Assembly (NCBI RefSeq): GCF_035975855.1
Contig: NZ_CP109055.1
Location: 8,432,001-8,496,000 of the forward strand
DNA length: 64,000 nt
From: Streptomyces sp. NBC_01304
GTDB lineage: Bacteria; Actinomycetota; Actinomycetes; Streptomycetales; Streptomycetaceae
Reading direction: 5' to 3'
Below the pieces are notes generated by a model. That model was not told where the DNA came from. It searched no databases and saw only the letters and a program-made list of their open reading frames with translations. Below, piece after piece: positions 27,142 through 36,336 of the stretch. The position numbers were made by a program, and so were the translations under genes. Numbering within the stretch: the stretch's first letter is position 1; each line of letters opens with the position of its first letter.

Positions 27142-29250
27142 GTGACGGATCAGGCGGTGGACACCCAGGCGCCCGCGCCCGGGCCGCAAGGCTCGGCGCA
27201 GGGCGGTGTCGTACGCCAGTCGGGCCCCGAATTCGTCGGCAGGCAGCGGGAGTTGAAGGAGCTGCGCGCCGACATCAAGCGCACCGGCCTCGACACCCTC
27301 ACCGGCCGCAAGGAGCCCCGCGCGCGCGTGCTGCTCATCGCGGGGCGCCCCGGCTCGGGGCGGACCGCGCTCGCCGAAGAGCTCGCCGGGCTCCTCGCCG
27401 GCTCCGGCGACTATCCCGACGGAGTGCTCCGGGCCCGCCTCACCGAGCCGGACGGCACCCCGGTGCCCACCGAGCGCACCGCACGGGAGCTGCTTGCCGG
27501 GCTCGACCATCCGGTGCCGCCCGGGGCCGGCGAGGACGAGCTGACCGAGGCACTGCGTAAGACGCTTTCGGTACGGCGGGTGCTCCTGCTGCTCGACGGC
27601 GCGGCGGACGCCGAGCAGGTCGAGCCGCTGCTGCCGGACGCCCCCGAGTGCCTGGTCGTCGCCACCGCCGAGGGGCCGCTGACCGGGATCTCCGACGTGC
27701 GGCCGTGCACGCTGGGCGGCCTCGACACGAAATCCGCGCTCGAGCTGCTGAGCGGCTACACCGGGTCCGTACGCATCACCGTCGACCCGCGGGCCGCCGA
27801 GAGCCTCGCCGAGCAGTGCGCGCACCAGCCCGCGGCCCTCGTGCTCGCGGGGGGCTGGCTGGCGCAGCGGCCCAAGGCGTCCGTCGCCGAACTGGCCAAA
27901 CAGCTGCACAAACTGCCGGACGACGACACCGGAGTCGGCAAGGGATCCCTGAGCCGGGTCTTCCGTTTCGTCTACGACTCCCTGCCGAGCCCCGCTGCCC
28001 GGATACTGCGACTGCTCTGCCTCGCGCCCGCCGGGATCGCCGACCCGCACACCGCGTCGGCGCTGGCCGGCTGCTCGGTGTCCGCCGCCCGCACCACGCT
28101 CGACGACTTCGCGGCGATCGGGCTGCTGCACCCGCTTGACTCGCCGGCCCCGCAGGAGCCGCAGTACGAGGTCCCGGGCTGTCTGCAGCCCCTGCTGAAG
28201 GCCCTCACCGAGGCGCAGGACCGCCCGGGGGAGGTGCAGCTGGCGCGGGCCAGGATGCTGGAGCGGACGGTGCGGCTGCTGCAGTCCTGCCGTGCCGTCA
28301 CCGAACCCGACGGATCGCCCGCCCGCAAGAAGCTCGCCGGGCTGCCCCGCGCCCTGCGCTTCCCGACCGCCCGGGCCGCCGCTCAATGGCTCGACCTGCG
28401 GGAGCCCGCGCTGCTCGCCTCGGCCCGGCTCGCGGTCGCCGACGGTGAACTGGACACCCTGGCAAGGCGGTTGATGGCCGCGCTGACCCGCGCACTGGTC
28501 GCCCACCGGGGCACCGAGGCGGCCGCGCCCGAGCTGTACGGCATCCACCAGCTGGTCCTCGACGTTGCCGAGCGGCGCGAGCTGCCCCGCGAGAAGGCCG
28601 CGGCGCTGCTGAACCTCGCGGACCTGGACGCGGAGACCGGACGTACGCAGGAAGCGCTCGCCCGCTACCGCGCCGCGCTCGATGCCGCGCGGGTGGCGAA
28701 CGACCCCTATGCGACCGGCCGCGCCATGGAATCCGTAGGCGGCGCCTACCAGGAGCTGGGGGACTGGCAGCGGGCCGCGGACTGGTTCGGGCGGGCCTTG
28801 AGCGCGCGTCTAGCGCGCGGCGACAAGCTGGTCGTGGCTCGCCTGTACGGCCGGATCGGCACCGCGCACACCTATGCGGGCCGGTACGGCGAGGCGCTGC
28901 GCAACTGGAGCTCCGCCTGCGCCGGCTATCGCAAGGGCGGTGACGTCCCGGCATTCGCGCGTGCGCTGAGCGAGCTGGCCCGGGTCCAGGAGTACGCGGG
29001 CCGGCCCGAGGAGTGCCTGCGGACCTGCCGGGAGGCCGTGGACTGGGCGCGCCAGGCGAAGGACGTCCGGCTGCAGGCCGCGCTCGAGCTGCGGCTCGCG
29101 GACACCCTGGACCGGCTCGGCGACTCGGCCGCCGCCGGGCTGCACCGGGCCGCGGCCGAGCGCATCCTGGGACCAGAGCTTCACGGAACGGGAGCGGAAC
29201 CCCGTGGCGACGCTGCCTACGAAATCCGCAGTGCATCTGAAGAAGATTGA
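27142..29250 (+). CDS. STAND-type ATPase with TPR repeats, probable regulator
   Basis: 702 residues. FVGRQRELKELRADIKR near residue 31 opens an AAA/NB-ARC-like module with a P-loop-like GRPGSGRTALAEELAGLL near 73 and VLLLLDGAADAEQVEPLLPD as Walker B; a winged-helix-like middle follows, and residues ~475-680 are TPR repeats (ALLNLADLDAETGRTQEALA, GGAYQELGDWQRAADWFGRA, YGRIGTAHTYAGRYGEALRN). There is no separate DNA-binding or effector domain, so it may be a protein-interaction switch. GGGAG lies 8 bases before GTG 27142. The mycobacterial neighbourhood has xerD at this place; no recombinase is seen here. Confidence 0.78.
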   Translation: MTDQAVDTQAPAPGPQGSAQGGVVRQSGPEFVGRQRELKELRADIKRTGLDTLTGRKEPRARVLLIAGRPGSGRTALAEELAGLLAGSGDYPDGVLRARLTEPDGTPVPTERTARELLAGLDHPVPPGAGEDELTEALRKTLSVRRVLLLLDGAADAEQVEPLLPDAPECLVVATAEGPLTGISDVRPCTLGGLDTKSALELLSGYTGSVRITVDPRAAESLAEQCAHQPAALVLAGGWLAQRPKASVAELAKQLHKLPDDDTGVGKGSLSRVFRFVYDSLPSPAARILRLLCLAPAGIADPHTASALAGCSVSAARTTLDDFAAIGLLHPLDSPAPQEPQYEVPGCLQPLLKALTEAQDRPGEVQLARARMLERTVRLLQSCRAVTEPDGSPARKKLAGLPRALRFPTARAAAQWLDLREPALLASARLAVADGELDTLARRLMAALTRALVAHRGTEAAAPELYGIHQLVLDVAERRELPREKAAALLNLADLDAETGRTQEALARYRAALDAARVANDPYATGRAMESVGGAYQELGDWQRAADWFGRALSARLARGDKLVVARLYGRIGTAHTYAGRYGEALRNWSSACAGYRKGGDVPAFARALSELARVQEYAGRPEECLRTCREAVDWARQAKDVRLQAALELRLADTLDRLGDSAAAGLHRAAAERILGPELHGTGAEPRGDAAYEIRSASEED

Positions 29251-29394
29251 TGCATTGAAAGGCTAGACAGCTGAATATCCTTCATTAGACTGGCTCCGCC
29301 GCGTACTTCCGTGGTGTCTCCCGTTGCGCGGTTGTGCGTACCGGTATCTCTGCTGTTGCCCGAAACATCCCTGAGCCAAGGACCGTGATCGACG

Positions 29395-30510
<1,116 letters not shown>

Positions 30511-30549
30511 TCCAAGGCGGCTTTGTCAACAAGTCGCGTCAACCTCGCG

Positions 30550-30592
30550 CACACGGCCGGACCTTGCTCAGCGAGGCCCGGCCGTGTGTGTA
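30550..30592 (+). terminator. Terminator after ald
   Basis: CACACGGCCGG and CCGGCCGTGTG form an 11-bp stem (30550-30560 and 30578-30588), with a nested short stem inside the loop. It lies 40 bases after the ald stop. There is a short GT-rich tail rather than a long T run, as is common in Streptomyces. Confidence 0.75.
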
Positions 30593-30743
30593 TCGGGTCA
30601 CTTTGTCGGGCTCGGTCAACTAGCCTCGAACGTAACTCTTTAACCGTTTCGTACACCCGTGAAACAACCCGTGAGACCCCTGCGCACCCTTGACAGAGGG
30701 GTGTTCAGTTGCCGACACATCGGGCCGGGTCCGGCGGATTGTG

Positions 30744-30773
30744 TTGCTGCGGACCGGTGACACGCCATAGAGT
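30744..30773 (+). promoter_or_regulatory. Candidate vegetative promoter for the parA-scp operon
   Basis: TTGCTG (30744-30749), an 18-base spacer and TAGAGT (30768-30773) resemble an HrdB-type promoter, about 70 bases before the parA-like start. A second TTGACA at 30690-30695 has no clear -10 partner. The remainder of the 335-base gap holds the ald terminator and nothing else recognised. Confidence 0.35.
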
Positions 30774-30845
30774 CGCCAATCGTCGGCATGGTGCCACGCT
30801 GACCTGTCTAGAAGTTCCCTGGTCACCAAGGAGGTAAGACGACTT

Positions 30846-32039
30846 GTGAATGAGTCGACATTTACTCCCGGGGGTGGTCAACCAGGAATGCCTGCGCAAA
30901 GCCCAGGCCCCGCGGGCCTTGAGGCCGTCGGCTCCGTCGCTGTCCGCACCTTCGCCGACCGCCAGAACAACACGCAGCGCTTTCAGCGTCCGCAGGTAAC
31001 GCTGTCAGCCCACCAGAGCATGGATGGCCATCAAGTGAACGCCATGGCCGGCGACCGGAGTGGCGAGAACCCCACCCAACTCGCTGACTACGACGAAGTT
31101 CTGCCCGAGGGGCACTTCTACGACCCCGACGCCGAGTACGAGCCCGACCCCGAGTACGCGGCCACGCTGGCCCCGGACGCTGCCCGTCAGCGCCGGGAGC
31201 GCATCGGCCCGACCGGGCGCCCGCTGCCGTACTTCCCGATCCCGGGCCCGCTGACCGATCACGGCCCCGCGAAGATCATCGCGATGTGCAACCAGAAGGG
31301 CGGCGTCGGCAAGACGACGTCGACCATCAACCTGGGCGCCGCGCTCGCGGAGTACGGACGCCGGGTCCTGCTCGTCGACTTCGACCCGCAGGGAGCCCTG
31401 TCGGTCGGCCTCGGCGTGAACCCGATGGAGCTCGACCTCACCGTCTACAACCTGCTCATGGAGCGGGGCATGGCGGCCGACGAGGTGCTCCTGAAGACCG
31501 CCGTGCCCAACATGGACCTGCTGCCGAGCAATATCGATCTCTCGGCCGCGGAAGTGCAGTTGGTCAGCGAGGTCGCCCGCGAGTCCACGCTGCAGCGCGC
31601 GCTCAAGCCGCTGATGGCGGACTACGACTACATCGTGATCGACTGTCAGCCCTCGCTCGGTCTGCTGACCGTGAACGCGCTGACCGCCGCGCACAAGGTG
31701 ATCGTGCCGCTCGAGTGCGAGTTCTTCGCGCTGCGCGGTGTGGCGCTGCTCACGGAGACCATCGAGAAGGTGCAGGAACGTCTCAACCCCGACCTGGAGT
31801 TGGACGGCATCCTCGCCACGATGTACGACTCGCGCACCGTGCACAGCCGGGAGGTCCTGGCCCGTGTGGTCGAGGCCTTCGACGATCACGTCTACCACAC
31901 GGTGATCGGCCGGACCGTGCGCTTCCCGGAGACCACGGTCGCCGGTGAGCCGATCACGACGTACGCCTCCAACTCCGTTGGCGCCGCCGCCTATCGTCAG
32001 CTCGCCAGGGAGGTGCTCGCCCGGTGTCACGCCGAGTGA
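30846..32039 (+). CDS. ParA-family ATPase (chromosome partitioning-like, Soj type)
   Basis: 397 residues. A ~135-residue acidic, disordered N-terminal part precedes the MinD/ParA fold. The deviant Walker A NQKGGVGKTTS is at about 149-159, with LLVDFDPQG and YDYIVIDCQPSLG as later switch motifs. It should bind ATP, dimerise and associate with DNA non-specifically. This is the second, non-oriC-linked ParA of actinobacteria, in front of scpA and scpB. A very strong AAGGAGGT at 30828-30835 is placed for the GTG at 30846. The next gene encodes a probable ribbon-helix-helix partner. Confidence 0.9.
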   Translation: MNESTFTPGGGQPGMPAQSPGPAGLEAVGSVAVRTFADRQNNTQRFQRPQVTLSAHQSMDGHQVNAMAGDRSGENPTQLADYDEVLPEGHFYDPDAEYEPDPEYAATLAPDAARQRRERIGPTGRPLPYFPIPGPLTDHGPAKIIAMCNQKGGVGKTTSTINLGAALAEYGRRVLLVDFDPQGALSVGLGVNPMELDLTVYNLLMERGMAADEVLLKTAVPNMDLLPSNIDLSAAEVQLVSEVARESTLQRALKPLMADYDYIVIDCQPSLGLLTVNALTAAHKVIVPLECEFFALRGVALLTETIEKVQERLNPDLELDGILATMYDSRTVHSREVLARVVEAFDDHVYHTVIGRTVRFPETTVAGEPITTYASNSVGAAAYRQLAREVLARCHAE

Positions 32040-32623
32040 GTCTGCCGGGGGCCGACGAACTGTTCCGTACCACCGGGGGAATGGCGCTCCAGTCGTCCTC
32101 ACCCAGGCGGCAGGCCAACGGTGAGGCACGCGTGCCGGCTCCGGCCGGCGAGAGCGATGCCGTGGCCGCTTCGGAGGGTGCCTCAGGGGCCTCCGAGGAC
32201 GGTGACAGCGCCGAACACGCCCCCGCCGAGGCGGAGTCGGGCGGGCATCGCACTCGGGGTGCGGAGGGCGGCAAGGCGGGCGCCGGTGCCGCCGTTTCCG
32301 CTCGTGAGCAGGTGCAGGAAGGTTCGGCCAACGCGGCCGCGGCGGCCGGGCAGCGCAATGCGCCCGCGTCGTCGTCGCGGCGGCGTGGGCGGGGATCCGG
32401 GCGCCGGCCCAGCGGGCGTGAGCGGCACGACGAGAAGATCACGGTCTATGTGTCGGCCGAGGAGCTGATGGACCTCGAGCACGCGCGGCTCGTGCTGCGC
32501 GGTGAGCACGGTCTCGCGGTCGACCGCGGGCGGATCGTGCGGGAGGCTGTCGCCGTCGTTCTCGCGGATCTCGAGTCGCGGGGTGACGCGAGCATTCTCG
32601 TACGGCGGTTGCGGGGGCGCTGA
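32024..32623 (+). CDS. Ribbon-helix-helix-like DNA-binding protein with disordered N-terminus
   Basis: 199 residues. Residues 1-135 are Ala/Ser/Gly-rich with an Arg-rich end (RRRGRGSGRRPSGR). Residues ~138-184 fit a ribbon-helix-helix: a strand KITVYVS, a helix EELMDLEHARLVLRG and a second helix DRGRIVREAVAVVLADLE. It overlaps the parA end by 16 bases; AGGGAGG at 32007-32013 fits the GTG at 32024, while a GTG at 32036 would give the common 4-base overlap. The place directly between a ParA ATPase and ScpA suggests a centromere-binding partner or nucleoid protein, by analogy with ParA/RHH plasmid systems. This function is inferred. Confidence 0.68.
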   Translation: MSRRVSLPGADELFRTTGGMALQSSSPRRQANGEARVPAPAGESDAVAASEGASGASEDGDSAEHAPAEAESGGHRTRGAEGGKAGAGAAVSAREQVQEGSANAAAAAGQRNAPASSSRRRGRGSGRRPSGRERHDEKITVYVSAEELMDLEHARLVLRGEHGLAVDRGRIVREAVAVVLADLESRGDASILVRRLRGR

Positions 32624-32699
32624 CCGCGCCTTGACGTGGTGGGGGCGGTAGCCTGCCCGTTCGTACGCGCTTGTACGTTTCCCTGCTTCCTGGACCGCG

Positions 32700-34238
32700 A
32701 TGCCGACGCACGAATCACCCGACGCCTCCCAGCCGCGGCGCCGCAGTCTGGGCCGTGGGCCCGGGGCGGGGTCGTCGGTGGTGCGGGACGAGGGTTCTTT
32801 TTCCCCAGCCCCGCCCCTTCCCGAAACTGGGGGCGAGCCCCCAGACCCCCGGCAGGGTGAGGTCGGGGAGCAGGGTGGGCGGGACAGCGAGGCCGGGGTC
32901 GATCCGGCTCAGGTGCCGGAGCCGCGTGAGGCGGCGGCGGAGTCCGCCGCGCCGGCCGAGCGCGCCGAGACCGAAGCCGACGGGCTTCCGGCGGCCGTCG
33001 TACCGGTCGAGGCTCCCGTGGCCAGCGGGCCGGCCGAGAGCGGCGCTCCGGCGAAGTCCGGCGACCGGGCGGCCGACGTTGTGCCTGCGGAGTCAGACGT
33101 GGCGCGGGTGCCTGCCGATCCTGGCGTGGTCCTGGTGCCCGCAGAGCCTGGCGAGGGCCAGGCGCCTGCAGAATCCGGCGACGCCCCCACCCCTGCAGAG
33201 CCTGGCGAGGATGAGGCGCCCGCGGAGTTCGGGGAGGTCCAGGCGCCGGTCGAGTCCGGCCAGGGCCACGTGTCCGCGGAACCTGGCGCGGGCCACGTGT
33301 CCGCAGAGTCCGGCGTGGCCCAGGCGCCCGCGGAACCTGGCGAGGATCGGGTGGTCGTCGAAGGTGAGGGTCAAGCGGTCGGTGAAGTTGGCGACGGGCG
33401 GTTCAAGGTTCGGCTCGCCAACTTCGAAGGGCCCTTTGACCTGCTGCTTCAGCTGATCTCCAAGCACAAGATGGACGTCACCGAAGTGGCCTTGTCCATC
33501 GTCACCAACGAGTTCATGGGGCACATCCGGGCCATGGGGCCCGACTGGGATCTGGATCAGACCACGGAGTTCCTCGTGGTCGCCGCGACGTTGCTCGATC
33601 TGAAGGCCGCCCGGCTGCTGCCCTCCGCCGAGGTGGAGGACGAGGCCGATCTGGCCTTGCTGGAGGCGCGGGACCTGCTGTTCGCGCGGCTGCTGCAGTA
33701 TCGGGCGTACAAACAGATCGCCGACATCTTCAACCGGCGGCTCGACGAGGAGGCGCGGCGGTATCCGCGGACCGTGGGGCTCGAGCCGCACCATGCCGAG
33801 CTGCTGCCCGAGGTCGTCATCAGCATCGGGGCCGAGGGATTCGCCAAGCTGGCAGTCAAGGCCATGCAGCCCAAGCCCAAGCCGCAGGTGTACGTCGATC
33901 ACATCCATGCCCCGCTGGTGTCCGTGCGGGAGCAGGGTGAGGTCGTCATCGGGCGGTTGCGGGAGCTGGGGGAGGCGAGCTTCCAGGTGCTTGTCGAGGA
34001 CGCCGGGGACACGCTCACCGTCGTCGCCCGGTTCCTCGCCCTGCTCGAGCTGTACCGAGAGAAGGCGGTCGCGCTGGACCAGGACGAGGCCCTGGGCGAG
34101 CTGACGGTGCGCTGGACCGGTGGGGAGGGCGCCGAGCCGCTGGTCACCGATGAGTTCGACCGGCCGCCGGACGCGCCTGAGGACAAGGGCAAGGGCGACG
34201 ACGTACAGGACGTAGAGGTAGTGGAGGAGTCGGTGTGA
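32700..34238 (+). CDS. scpA: Segregation and condensation protein A (kleisin) with long repeat-rich N-terminus
   Basis: 512 residues, about twice the usual ScpA length. The kleisin core begins at about residue 235 (FKVRLANFEGPFDLLLQLIS) and includes WDLDQTTEFLVVAATLLDLK and the C-terminal winged helix SFQVLVEDAGDTLTVVARFL. ScpA bridges the heads of an SMC dimer with ScpB. Residues 1-234 are disordered: a basic N-terminus (RRRSLGRGPGAGS), a segment at ~36-52 that corresponds to the dispersed repeat, and ten 9-residue repeats at 129-218. The ATG at 32700 is chosen because the basic start resembles other Streptomyces ScpA proteins; no clear ribosome binding site is present. Confidence 0.9.
   Translation: MPTHESPDASQPRRRSLGRGPGAGSSVVRDEGSFSPAPPLPETGGEPPDPRQGEVGEQGGRDSEAGVDPAQVPEPREAAAESAAPAERAETEADGLPAAVVPVEAPVASGPAESGAPAKSGDRAADVVPAESDVARVPADPGVVLVPAEPGEGQAPAESGDAPTPAEPGEDEAPAEFGEVQAPVESGQGHVSAEPGAGHVSAESGVAQAPAEPGEDRVVVEGEGQAVGEVGDGRFKVRLANFEGPFDLLLQLISKHKMDVTEVALSIVTNEFMGHIRAMGPDWDLDQTTEFLVVAATLLDLKAARLLPSAEVEDEADLALLEARDLLFARLLQYRAYKQIADIFNRRLDEEARRYPRTVGLEPHHAELLPEVVISIGAEGFAKLAVKAMQPKPKPQVYVDHIHAPLVSVREQGEVVIGRLRELGEASFQVLVEDAGDTLTVVARFLALLELYREKAVALDQDEALGELTVRWTGGEGAEPLVTDEFDRPPDAPEDKGKGDDVQDVEVVEESV
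32800..32860 (+). repeat. Composite dispersed repeat, copy C, inside scpA
   Basis: Carries CCCCGCCCCTTCCCG at 32809-32823, preceded by a T run and followed by a GGGGGCGAGCCCCC hairpin, as in copies A and D. Here it is part of the scpA reading frame and encodes SPAPPLPETGGEPPDP at about residues 36-51. Confidence 0.65.
33084..33353 (+). repeat. Ten 27-bp repeats encoding nonapeptides in ScpA
   Basis: Ten consecutive in-frame 27-base units encode nonapeptides of the type PAEPGEGQA, PAESGDAPT, PAEPGEDEA, PVESGQGHV and SAEPGAGHV (residues 129-218). The acidic, proline-containing repeat should be extended and disordered. Confidence 0.85.
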
Positions 34239-34894
34239 GTGGTGAGGACATGCTCGAGGCGGCCCCGGCCGGACTGCTCGCCGTCGCCGAGCTGGAGCTG
34301 AAGCCCGCCCTGGAGGCGGTCCTCATGGTCGTCGACGAGCCGGCCACCGAGGAGCACCTCGCCAAGGTGCTCGACCGGCCCAGGCGGCAGGTCGCCGACG
34401 CGCTGCGGGAGCTGGCCGACGAGTACACCGTGCAAGGGCGGGGCTTCGAGCTGCGTCTGGTCGCGGGCGGGTGGCGGTTCTACAGCCGTCCCGAGTACGC
34501 CGCCGCCGTCGAGCGCTTCGTCCTGGACGGGCAGCAGGCCCGGCTCACCCAGGCGGCCCTGGAGACCCTCGCGGTCGTCGCGTACCGGCAGCCGGTCAGC
34601 CGGTCGAGGGTTTCCGCGGTGCGCGGGGTGAACTGTGACGGGGTCATGCGGACCCTGCTGCAGCGGGGTCTGGTCGAGGAGGCGGGCGCGGAACCCGAAA
34701 CAGGTGCGATCCTGTACAGGACGACGAACTACTTTCTGGAGCGGATGGGCCTGCGCGGCCTGGACGAGCTCCCGGAGCTCGCACCGTTCCTGCCCGAGGC
34801 GGAAGCGATCGAGTCCGAGACCCAGGAAGGGGTGCCGTCGTTCGATCCGGACGCTCCGGATCTAGACGACGCAGACGACAAGACGGAAATTTGA
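34235..34894 (+). CDS. scpB: Segregation and condensation protein B
   Basis: 219 residues. Two winged-helix domains are visible: LKPALEAVLMVVDEPATEEH near residue 22 and LTQAALETLAVVAYRQPVSR near 105, with the family motif RGVNCDGVMRTLLQRGLVEE. ScpB dimers bind ScpA in the SMC-ScpAB condensin-like complex. The GTG overlaps the scpA stop (GTGA), so production is coupled. The last ~40 residues are acidic and likely disordered. Confidence 0.93.
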   Translation: MSGEDMLEAAPAGLLAVAELELKPALEAVLMVVDEPATEEHLAKVLDRPRRQVADALRELADEYTVQGRGFELRLVAGGWRFYSRPEYAAAVERFVLDGQQARLTQAALETLAVVAYRQPVSRSRVSAVRGVNCDGVMRTLLQRGLVEEAGAEPETGAILYRTTNYFLERMGLRGLDELPELAPFLPEAEAIESETQEGVPSFDPDAPDLDDADDKTEI

Positions 34895-36150
34895 TGCGAA
34901 GCAGCAACGGCAGGAACAGCAGCGGAAACAACGGCGGGAGCCGTGGTGGCAACAGCGGCGGCCGTGGCAGCAGCGGTGGCCGCCCCTCCGGAGGTGGCCG
35001 CCCCAGTAGCGGTGGCCGACCCTCCAGCGGTGGTGGGCGCCCCAGCAGTGGTGGTGGCCGCCCCAGCAGTGGTGGCCGAGGCGATTACCGGGGTGCCGGT
35101 AACAGCCGCGACGACAGGCAGGGCCAGGGTCGGGGCGGCAGTGACAGCCGCGACGACAGGCCGAGCAGGCCCAGCAAGCCGCGTCCCGAGGAGCGGCGCT
35201 ACGACGTAGGCCCGGGCAGCACGCACGAGGGTCCGAAGTCGGGGCGTGGCGCGTCGGCGCGCGGTGGCGCCAAGGGCGGTCCCAAGCAGGGACAGCAGCA
35301 GCGCGGCCGTAACCGCACCGAGCCGGCCCGCTCGCGCGAGTACGAGACGCGTACCGAGGAGCGCAACCGCGACCGGTACGCGGGCAAGCCGCAGATCAAG
35401 ACGCCCAAGACCTTCCCCGGCGCCGAGCAGGAGGGCGAGCGTCTGCAGAAGATCCTCGCCCGCGCCGGCTACGGCTCGCGGCGGGCCTGCGAGGAGCTGG
35501 TCGACCAGTCGCGCGTCGAGGTCAACGGCGAGATCGTGATCGAGCAGGGGCTGCGGGTCGACCCCGAGAAGGACCAGATCAAGGTCGACGGGCTGACCGT
35601 CGCCACGCAGTCGTACCAGTTCTTCGTGCTCAACAAGCCGGCCGGCGTCGTCTCCACCATGGAGGACAACGAGGGCCGGCAGTGCCTCGGCGACTACGTG
35701 ACGAACCGCGAGACGCGGCTCTTCCACGTCGGGCGGCTCGACACCGAGACCGAGGGCGTCATCCTGCTCACCAACCACGGTGAGCTGGCGCACCGCCTCA
35801 CGCACCCCAAGTACGGCGTGAAGAAGGTCTATCTGGCCGCGATCGTCGGCCCGATCCCGCGCGACCTGGGCAAGCAGCTCAAGAACGGCATCCAGCTCGA
35901 GGACGGGTACGCCAAGGCCGACCACTTCCGGGTCGTCGAGAACACCGGCAAGAACTACCTGGTCGAGGTGACCCTGCACGAGGGCCGCAAGCACATCGTG
36001 CGCCGCATGCTCGCCGAGGCCGGGTTCCCGGTCGAGAAGCTGGTGCGGACCTCGTTCGGGCCGATCACGCTCGGCGACCAGAAGTCGGGTTGGCTGCGCA
36101 GGCTGTCCAACACGGAGGTCGGCATGCTGATGAACGAAGTCGATCTGTAG
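34894..36150 (+). CDS. Ribosomal large-subunit pseudouridine synthase (RsuA/RluB/RluE type) with Gly/Ser/Arg-rich N-terminus
   Basis: 418 residues. Residues 1-~175 are low complexity, with repeated GGRPSSGG and SRDDRP motifs and overall basic charge. An S4 domain follows at ~181-228 (GERLQKILARAGYGSRRACE), then the RsuA/RluB catalytic domain with GRLDTETEGVILLTNHGELA, catalytic Asp about 283, and EGRKHIVRRMLAEAG. It should isomerise a uridine in 23S rRNA. The ATG at 34894 overlaps the scpB stop by one base; a TTG at 34891 is less likely. The gene follows scpB in mycobacteria too. Confidence 0.9.
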   Translation: MRSSNGRNSSGNNGGSRGGNSGGRGSSGGRPSGGGRPSSGGRPSSGGGRPSSGGGRPSSGGRGDYRGAGNSRDDRQGQGRGGSDSRDDRPSRPSKPRPEERRYDVGPGSTHEGPKSGRGASARGGAKGGPKQGQQQRGRNRTEPARSREYETRTEERNRDRYAGKPQIKTPKTFPGAEQEGERLQKILARAGYGSRRACEELVDQSRVEVNGEIVIEQGLRVDPEKDQIKVDGLTVATQSYQFFVLNKPAGVVSTMEDNEGRQCLGDYVTNRETRLFHVGRLDTETEGVILLTNHGELAHRLTHPKYGVKKVYLAAIVGPIPRDLGKQLKNGIQLEDGYAKADHFRVVENTGKNYLVEVTLHEGRKHIVRRMLAEAGFPVEKLVRTSFGPITLGDQKSGWLRRLSNTEVGMLMNEVDL

Positions 36151-36178
36151 GTCGTAGCGCACTGTAGGTCGTAGCGCA
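36145..36178. repeat. 17-bp tandem duplication across a stop codon
   Basis: CTGTAGGTCGTAGCGCA occurs twice in direct succession (36145-36161 and 36162-36178). The first copy contains the stop codon of the pseudouridine synthase gene. Confidence 0.9.
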
Positions 36179-36190
36179 CGCCGAACATCA

Positions 36191-36229
36191 GGCGGTCGCC
36201 CTCGCGGGAAGCGAGGGTGGCCGCCTTTT
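36191..36229 (+). terminator. Terminator of the parA-scp-rluB operon
   Basis: A 15-bp imperfect stem (GGCGGTCGCCCTCGC and GCGAGGGTGGCCGCC) with a 5-base loop, followed by TTTT. It lies 41 bases after the pseudouridine synthase stop. Confidence 0.82.
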
Positions 36230-36288
36230 CGTGTGTCGTGGCCGTCTTTTCGTGTTCAAGGGGTTGTGCGCGGCCGCAGTCCGTCTTT

Positions 36289-36322
36289 ATAGTCGAGGTG
36301 ACCAATAGTCATTGTGACCATT
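36289..36322. promoter_or_regulatory. Tandem palindromic sites, candidate NrtR operators
   Basis: Two overlapping imperfect palindromes lie just before the NrtR gene: ATAGTCGAGGTGACCAAT at 36289-36306 and AATAGTCATTGTGACCATT at 36304-36322. Both have an ATAGTC left half and a GACCAT or GACCAA right half. Their place next to an nrtR gene suggests autoregulation. Confidence 0.55.
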
Positions 36323-36336
36323 AAGAGGTGAGCGTG

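Noticed and set aside
30511..30845. tRNA or small RNA gene between ald and parA
   Set aside because: No cloverleaf arms or TTCGA T-loop were seen; only the ald terminator and promoter-like elements.
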